NCBI GenBank assembly: GCA_020048295.1
Contig: JAIFMT010000110.1
Location: 1-12,130 of the forward strand
Direction of reading: 5' to 3'
Length of the DNA stretch: 12,130 nucleotides
Source of the DNA: Rhodoferax sp.
GTDB lineage: Bacteria > Pseudomonadota > Gammaproteobacteria > Burkholderiales > Burkholderiaceae
Position numbers and translations under genes: made by a program
Shown here: positions 7,352 to 12,130 of the stretch, one piece after another
How the letters are laid out: every line of letters begins with the position of its first letter
Position numbering within the stretch: position 1 is the first letter of the stretch
The notes under the pieces: generated by a model
Told to the model about the DNA's origin: nothing
The model's database searches: none
The model's input: only the letters and a program-made list of their open reading frames with translations

Positions 7352-7462
7352 GGAAAAATGGCTTGGCGTGCCAGGCAATGGAGAAGGGTGGGATAAAAAC
7401 AGCTATTGGGAATGCTAGCATGACTCTTGCTTGCAAAATGCACACCCTGACTTGAGAACCCC
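7352..7462. promoter_or_regulatory. Divergent hemC / ppc promoter region
   Basis: These 111 bp must hold the start signals of both the hem cluster (leftward) and ppc (rightward). The region is AT-richer than the flanking genes. It contains a perfect 10-bp palindrome ATGCTAGCAT (7412-7421) near its centre and the sequence CTTGCTTGCAAAATGCA (7426-7442). I find no convincing -35/-10 pair for either direction. Before the ppc ATG only TTGAGAA (7452-7458) resembles a weak ribosome binding site. The regulatory role is inferred from gene orientation. Confidence 0.5.
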
Positions 7463-10333
7463 ATGACCAAAACCATCAAATCACCGCCCAAAAGCAAAAT
7501 TAACGACAGTGAACAACCGCTGGTGGACGATATCCGGCTGCTCGGGCGCATTCTGGGTGATGTGATCCGCGAACAGGAAGGCGATGAAGCGTTTGCCCTG
7601 ATTGAGCAGATTCGCCAACTCTCGGTGACGTTTCGCCGCGATTCCGATACCGAGGCGGACAAGGCGCTCAACAAGCTGTTGAAGTCCCTCAGCAACGACC
7701 GCACGGTCAGCGTGGTGCGCGCCTTTACCTACTTCAGCCACCTGGCCAACTTGGCCGAAGACCGGCACCAGGTTCGCCTGCGCGCCTTGCAGGAACGCAC
7801 CGGGGAGGTGCGCGAAGGCAGCCTGGAGATGAGCCTGCAACGCTTATCAGAAGCTGGCATTGCGCCGTCTGCCATCAGCGAGATGCTGGCCAACAGCTTC
7901 GTGTCACCCGTGTTGACCGCTCACCCCACCGAGGTGCAGCGCAAGAGCATTCTGGATGCCGAGCGCGATATTGCCCATCTGCTCGCAGCGCGCGATGACA
8001 TCCTGGCGCAAGCGGCGGCTTACAAAGTGGCCCACGATGCCCTGACGCCGCGTGAGCTGGCCGCCAACGAGTTGCAACTACGCGCCCGCGTACTACAGCT
8101 GTGGCAAACCCGGCTGCTGCGGTTTTCCAAACTCACGGTGGCCGACGAGGTCGAAAACGCGCTGAGTTTTTACGTTTCGACCTTTTTGCGCGAAATTCCG
8201 CGCATTTACGCCACGCTCGAAGAAGCCCTGCACACCCACCCGGTACCGGGTTTTCTGCGCATGGGTCAGTGGATTGGCGGCGACCGCGACGGCAACCCGT
8301 TTGTCAACGCGCAAACCCTGAATCTGGCGCTGCGCCGCCAGGCCGATGTGGCACTGCGCCACTACCTGACTGAAGTGCATTACCTTGGCGGCGAGCTGTC
8401 GCTCTCAGCCCTGTTGGTGGACTTTGCCCCGGCCATGCAGGCGCTGGCCGAGCAGTCACCCGACCGCAACGAGCACCGCAAGGACGAACCCTACCGGCGC
8501 GCGTTGATCGGCATTTATGCGCGTCTGGCCGCCAATTTGAAAGAGCTGACTGGCGGCGATGCCGCACGCCATGCCGTGGTACCGCAAAACCCGTACCCGG
8601 ATTCGCAGGCGTTTTTGGCCGACTTGCGCATCATTGAAGCCTCGCTGCTGACGCACCACGCGCAGGCGTTGGCTGCGCAACGACTGCAGCCCTTGTTGCG
8701 CGCAGTTGAAGTCTTTGGTTTTTACCTGGCCACCGTCGATTTGCGTCAAAGTTCGGACCAGCATGAAGCCGTGCTGACCGAGTTGCTGCACAAAGCGCGC
8801 GTCACGCCGGACTACGCCACACTCGACGAGGCCGCCAAGGTGGCGCTGCTGATGCGTTTGCTCAACGACGCGCGGCCGCTGCGCGTGATGGATGCCACTT
8901 ATTCAGACCACGCCCTCAGCGAAATCGGTGTCTTTGAAGCCGCCAAAGCCATGCGCGCCCAGTATGGCGCACAAGCCATTCGCCACTACATCATCAGCCA
9001 CACCGAGACGGTGAGTGACCTGCTCGAAGTGCTGCTGCTGCAAAAGGAAGTGGGACTGATGCGCGGCACGCTCGACGATGCCGACAGCACCTGCGACCTG
9101 ATTGTGGTGCCGCTGTTTGAGACCATCGACGACCTGCGCCATGCTGCCCCGATCATGCAGGCGTTTTTCGCCTTGCCGGGCATGCTGGCCCTGGTGCAGC
9201 GCGGTGGTCATGACCAGTATGGCGAGCAGGACATCATGCTCGGTTACTCCGACAGCAACAAGGACGGCGGCATTTTCACCAGCAACTGGGAGCTGTACCG
9301 CGCCGAGATCGCACTGGCTGAGCTGTTTGACCAGATCAACCAGCAGCACCCCACCCCGGCCAACCGCCACTTCATTCAATTGCGCATGTTTCACGGGCGT
9401 GGCGGCACGGTGGGGCGCGGCGGCGGCCCGAGCTACGAGGCCATTTTGGCGCAGCCCCCCGGCACGGTGCGCGGGCAAATCCGCCTGACCGAGCAGGGCG
9501 AAGTGATTGGCTCCAAATACGCCAACCCCGAGATTGGCCGGCGCAACCTGGAGACCCTGGTGGCCGCCACGCTGGAAGCGACCTTGCTGCAACGCGCCAA
9601 GCCAGCCAAGCCGGCGTTCTTGCAAGCGGCGGCAGAGTTGTCGAGCGCCAGCATGGCCGCCTACCGCCACTTGGTTTATGAGACCCCAGGCTTTACCGAG
9701 TATTTCTTTCAGGCCACGCCGATCCGCGAAATAGCCGAACTCAACATCGGTTCGCGCCCGGCTTCGCGCAAAGCCACGCAAAAGATCGAGGACTTGCGCG
9801 CCATTCCGTGGGGCTTCAGCTGGGGCCAGTGCCGCCTGACGCTGCCGGGCTGGTTTGGTTTTGGCTCGGCGGTAGAACAGTTTCTGAACCCGCACGGTGA
9901 CGACACCCCCGCAGACACCAACGAGCAAAGGCTGAGCTTGCTGCAGCAGATGGAAAAGCAATGGCCTTTCTTCAAGACGCTGCTGTCCAACATCGACATG
10001 GTGCTGGCCAAGAGCGATCTGGCGCTGGCCTCGCGCTACGCCGAACTGGTGACCGACAAACGCCTGCGCAAGAAGATTTTTGCTGCCATCGAGCAAGAAT
10101 GGCATCGCACCGCGCTGGCTTTGGTGCTGATCACCGGGCAGGAGCAACGGCTGGCCAACAATCTGGCGCTGCAACGCTCCATCGCCCAGCGCTTTCCGTA
10201 CATCGACCCGCTGCACCACCTGCAGGTTGAACTGGTGCGCCGTTATCGCGCTGGGCAAACCGACGAGCGCGTCAAGCGTGGCATTCATATCTCGATCAAC
10301 GGCATCGCAGCGGGGTTGCGCAACACCGGTTAA
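7463..10333 (+). CDS. ppc: Phosphoenolpyruvate carboxylase
   Basis: PEPC adds bicarbonate to phosphoenolpyruvate to give oxaloacetate, refilling the TCA cycle. The 956-residue product has the usual length for the bacterial enzyme. Active-site motifs are all present: [12 protein letters not shown] with His154 (E. coli H138), GGDRDGNP (272-279), [11 protein letters not shown] with Lys600 (E. coli K546), [14 protein letters not shown] with the Arg646/Arg652 loop, and the C-terminal NTG tail whose Asn takes part in the allosteric aspartate/malate site. The N-terminal 20 residues are polar and variable, and no upstream in-frame alternative start looks better than ATG 7463. It is divergent from hemC. 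No classical terminator follows; only an imperfect inverted repeat lies 12 bp past the stop. Confidence 0.98.
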   Translation: MTKTIKSPPKSKINDSEQPLVDDIRLLGRILGDVIREQEGDEAFALIEQIRQLSVTFRRDSDTEADKALNKLLKSLSNDRTVSVVRAFTYFSHLANLAEDRHQVRLRALQERTGEVREGSLEMSLQRLSEAGIAPSAISEMLANSFVSPVLTAHPTEVQRKSILDAERDIAHLLAARDDILAQAAAYKVAHDALTPRELAANELQLRARVLQLWQTRLLRFSKLTVADEVENALSFYVSTFLREIPRIYATLEEALHTHPVPGFLRMGQWIGGDRDGNPFVNAQTLNLALRRQADVALRHYLTEVHYLGGELSLSALLVDFAPAMQALAEQSPDRNEHRKDEPYRRALIGIYARLAANLKELTGGDAARHAVVPQNPYPDSQAFLADLRIIEASLLTHHAQALAAQRLQPLLRAVEVFGFYLATVDLRQSSDQHEAVLTELLHKARVTPDYATLDEAAKVALLMRLLNDARPLRVMDATYSDHALSEIGVFEAAKAMRAQYGAQAIRHYIISHTETVSDLLEVLLLQKEVGLMRGTLDDADSTCDLIVVPLFETIDDLRHAAPIMQAFFALPGMLALVQRGGHDQYGEQDIMLGYSDSNKDGGIFTSNWELYRAEIALAELFDQINQQHPTPANRHFIQLRMFHGRGGTVGRGGGPSYEAILAQPPGTVRGQIRLTEQGEVIGSKYANPEIGRRNLETLVAATLEATLLQRAKPAKPAFLQAAAELSSASMAAYRHLVYETPGFTEYFFQATPIREIAELNIGSRPASRKATQKIEDLRAIPWGFSWGQCRLTLPGWFGFGSAVEQFLNPHGDDTPADTNEQRLSLLQQMEKQWPFFKTLLSNIDMVLAKSDLALASRYAELVTDKRLRKKIFAAIEQEWHRTALALVLITGQEQRLANNLALQRSIAQRFPYIDPLHHLQVELVRRYRAGQTDERVKRGIHISINGIAAGLRNTG

Positions 10334-10748
10334 ATGACAAGGCTCGGTGGTGCATCAACAACGATTTTTTGCCCAGGCGCACCATCGGCCATTCCACCAT
10401 CAACTGCCAGGTTCGAGGCAAAGCGGTGTGTTGACTGCTAACTCCACGGCCAATTTGTCCGCCATGGAGGGCAATCACCAAACAACCACAGCGAAATATC
10501 ATTTGCTCTAGCAGCCAATCCATTGGTCGTATCGCAAAGTCAAGAAGTCATTTGGGATCAACGCTTGTTGGGTGGATGGCAGTAATCGGGTTTGCAGCGA
10601 CAGCACCAAGCCAACAGCGCGCGTGACACACCGGCAGCCCTGCCCACAACGTGGCAATGTTGCGCTGCGGTAACATCGCCAGCCCAGCTTAGGCCATGCC
10701 TTCTGACCGGGCCGCAGCGCCCCGCCCTGGCTGCCAATCCAGAACCTG
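10334..10748. other. 415-bp intergenic region without a recognised gene
   Basis: Only short open frames are present on either strand and none resembles a protein I know. Just after ppc an imperfect inverted repeat, CGGTGGTGC (10345-10353) with GCACCATCG (10379-10387), surrounds a 25-base loop holding six T (10365-10370); it is not a standard terminator shape. A second weak hairpin, ATGTT with AACAT around ten bases, lies near 10657-10676. The section about 10400-10570 is less GC-rich and less biased than the genes, which could fit eroded sequence or a long leader. The promoter of the downstream oxidoreductase should be here, but I see no clear -35/-10 pair. Confidence 0.5.
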
Positions 10749-12130
10749 ATGAACGCCTCTACCGTGCCCCAGCCGATCTTGCCCGACGTGACCCCCGTGC
10801 CGCATGGGCAGGAGCGCATCCGCGAAATCCCCTACAACTACACCTCGTTTTCTGACCGCGAGATCGTCATCCGGCTGCTGGGTAACGCGGCCTGGGGCTG
10901 GCTGAACAAATTGCGCGACGAACGCCGCACGGGTCGCTCGGCACGCATGTTGTACGAGGTGCTGGGCGACATCTGGGTGGTGCAACGCAACCCTTATTTG
11001 CAAGATGACCTGCTGGACAACCCGAAACGCCGGGTGCTGCTGGTGGAGGCCTTGCAGCACCGCTTGAACGAAATTGAGAAGCGCCGCAACCCCGAATCTG
11101 ATCCTGAACGCGACGCGCTGGTGGGCCAGCTGCTCACGGTGGCGCGCCAGGCGGTGCAGACATTTGATGCGTCGTTTGTCGAAACTGCCACACTGCGGCG
11201 CAAGGCGCAACGAACCTTTGCCCGCCTCACTGCCCGGGATAACATCAAGTTTGACGGCCTAAGCCGCGTCAGCCATGTGACGGACGCTACAGATTGGCGA
11301 GTTGAGTACCCGTTTGTGGTACTGACCCCGGACACCGAGGCCGAGATGGCCGGGCTGGTCAAAGGCAGCATTGAACTGGGCCTGACCATCATCCCGCGAG
11401 GCGGCGGCACCGGCTACACCGGCGGGGCGATTCCGCTGACCTGGAAGAGCGTGGTGATCAACACCGAAAAGCTGCTGGGCATGAGCGAGGTCGAAATGCG
11501 CCGCCTGCCTGGCCTGGAACATGAGGTAGCCACGGTCTGGAGCGAGGCTGGCGTCATCACCAACCAGGTGGCGCACGCGGCCGAGCGCGCCGGTTATGTG
11601 TTTGCCGTGGACCCCACTTCGTCAGAAGCATCGTGCATTGGCGGCAACATCGCCATGAACGCCGGCGGCAAAAAGGCCGTGTTGTGGGGTACCGCGCTGG
11701 ACAACCTGGCCAGCTGGCGCATGGTGACGCCGCAAGCCGAGTGGCTGGAAGTGACCCGCATCCACCACAACCTGGGCAAGATTCATGACGTAGAAGTCGC
11801 CAGTTTTGAGCTGCAGTACTTCAAGGCCGACGGCAAAACACCGGTTCGCAGCGAGCGGCTCGACATTCCCGGCAAGTCGTTCCGCAAAGAGGGTTTGGGT
11901 AAGGACGTGACCGACAAGTTTTTGAGTGGCTTGCCGGGCATTCAGAAGGAAGGTACCGACGGCCTCATCACCAGCGCGCGCTGGGTAGTGCACAAGATGC
12001 CGGCCCACACGCGCACCGTGTGCCTGGAGTTTTTTGGCAATGCCAAGGATGCCGTGCCCAGCATTGTCGAGATCAAGGACTTCATGTTCGCTGAGCAGAA
12101 GCGCAGTGGCGTGCTGCTGGCCGGGCTGGA
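10749..12130 (+). CDS. DUF3683-type FAD-linked oxidoreductase, N-terminal part (3' end outside window)
   Basis: The frame runs open to the window edge, giving 460 residues of a protein that in relatives is about 1,300 residues long. Residues about 22-200, beginning [21 protein letters not shown], form the N-terminal region that I associate with DUF3683. A PCMH-type (FAD-binding type 4) domain follows: [12 protein letters not shown] (216-227) and [20 protein letters not shown] (288-307) are the FAD pyrophosphate-binding motifs seen in GlcD and D-lactate dehydrogenases. Relatives carry a FAD-oxidase C domain and Fe-S/CCG domains further on, not visible here. The likely activity is oxidation of a 2-hydroxy acid coupled to Fe-S clusters; the substrate is unknown. 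ATG 10749 is the only plausible start, since an in-frame TGA lies at 10704-10706 with no ATG, GTG or TTG between. The ribosome binding site is weak. Confidence 0.88.
   Translation, partial: MNASTVPQPILPDVTPVPHGQERIREIPYNYTSFSDREIVIRLLGNAAWGWLNKLRDERRTGRSARMLYEVLGDIWVVQRNPYLQDDLLDNPKRRVLLVEALQHRLNEIEKRRNPESDPERDALVGQLLTVARQAVQTFDASFVETATLRRKAQRTFARLTARDNIKFDGLSRVSHVTDATDWRVEYPFVVLTPDTEAEMAGLVKGSIELGLTIIPRGGGTGYTGGAIPLTWKSVVINTEKLLGMSEVEMRRLPGLEHEVATVWSEAGVITNQVAHAAERAGYVFAVDPTSSEASCIGGNIAMNAGGKKAVLWGTALDNLASWRMVTPQAEWLEVTRIHHNLGKIHDVEVASFELQYFKADGKTPVRSERLDIPGKSFRKEGLGKDVTDKFLSGLPGIQKEGTDGLITSARWVVHKMPAHTRTVCLEFFGNAKDAVPSIVEIKDFMFAEQKRSGVLLAGL

Noticed and set aside
7352..7378. TTG start nine codons upstream for hemC
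   Set aside because: The added residues MPGTPSHFS are not part of the conserved HemC N-terminus, while ATG 7351 begins exactly at [11 protein letters not shown].
8903..10288. Long open frame (461 codons) on the minus strand opposite ppc
   Set aside because: It lies wholly within ppc, whose protein is unmistakable; the antisense protein is His/Gln/Gly-rich without a recognisable fold, as expected for a shadow frame in GC-rich DNA.
10345..10387. Inverted repeat after ppc as a Rho-independent terminator
   Set aside because: The stem is imperfect with a 25-base loop, and the T-tract lies in the loop instead of after the stem.
10296..10523. Small minus-strand open frame (75 codons) in the gap after ppc
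   Set aside because: Runs into the end of ppc, has no recognisable homology or ribosome binding site, and shows no codon-position bias that I can see.

Overview
The window looks like a chromosomal core region of a GC-rich betaproteobacterium of the order Burkholderiales, most likely family Comamonadaceae (Rhodoferax/Polaromonas-like). The grounds are the betaproteobacterial type of RNase E tail, the hemC-hemD-hemX-hemY cluster divergent from ppc, a DUF3683-type FAD oxidoreductase, and a short dispersed repeat of a kind I associate with that family. The family-level placement is inference from protein resemblance and memory, not from a search.

Layout: (1) 1-1950, plus strand: the C-terminal part of RNase E (rne), entering from the left edge. 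A compact hairpin with A- and T-tracts on its two sides (1964-1993) ends it and also sits just past the end of the convergent gene. (2) 2011-7351, minus strand: hemC, hemD, hemX and hemY tightly packed in that transcription order, followed after 84 bp by a gene for a GAF-like plus GGDEF-like protein. HemC and HemD turn porphobilinogen into uroporphyrinogen III. HemX and HemY are the membrane-anchored partners usually found with them. (3) 7352-7462: a 111-bp divergent promoter region. (4) 7463-10333, plus strand: ppc, a full-length phosphoenolpyruvate carboxylase. (5) 10334-10748: 415 bp with no gene I can support. (6) 10749 to the right edge, plus strand: the N-terminal 460 residues of a large DUF3683/FAD-linked oxidase, cut by the window end.

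Most of the window is ordinary housekeeping DNA, and I see no mobile element, CRISPR array, RNA gene or obvious new multi-gene system. Two points stand out. First, hemD appears to carry a short palindromic repeat in frame inside its coding sequence (6122-6172), with codon use clearly unlike the rest of the gene. Second, the GGDEF-like protein has lost several catalytic residues of a diguanylate cyclase but keeps an RxxD motif in the c-di-GMP inhibitory-site position, so it may be a c-di-GMP receptor encoded next to the heme genes.
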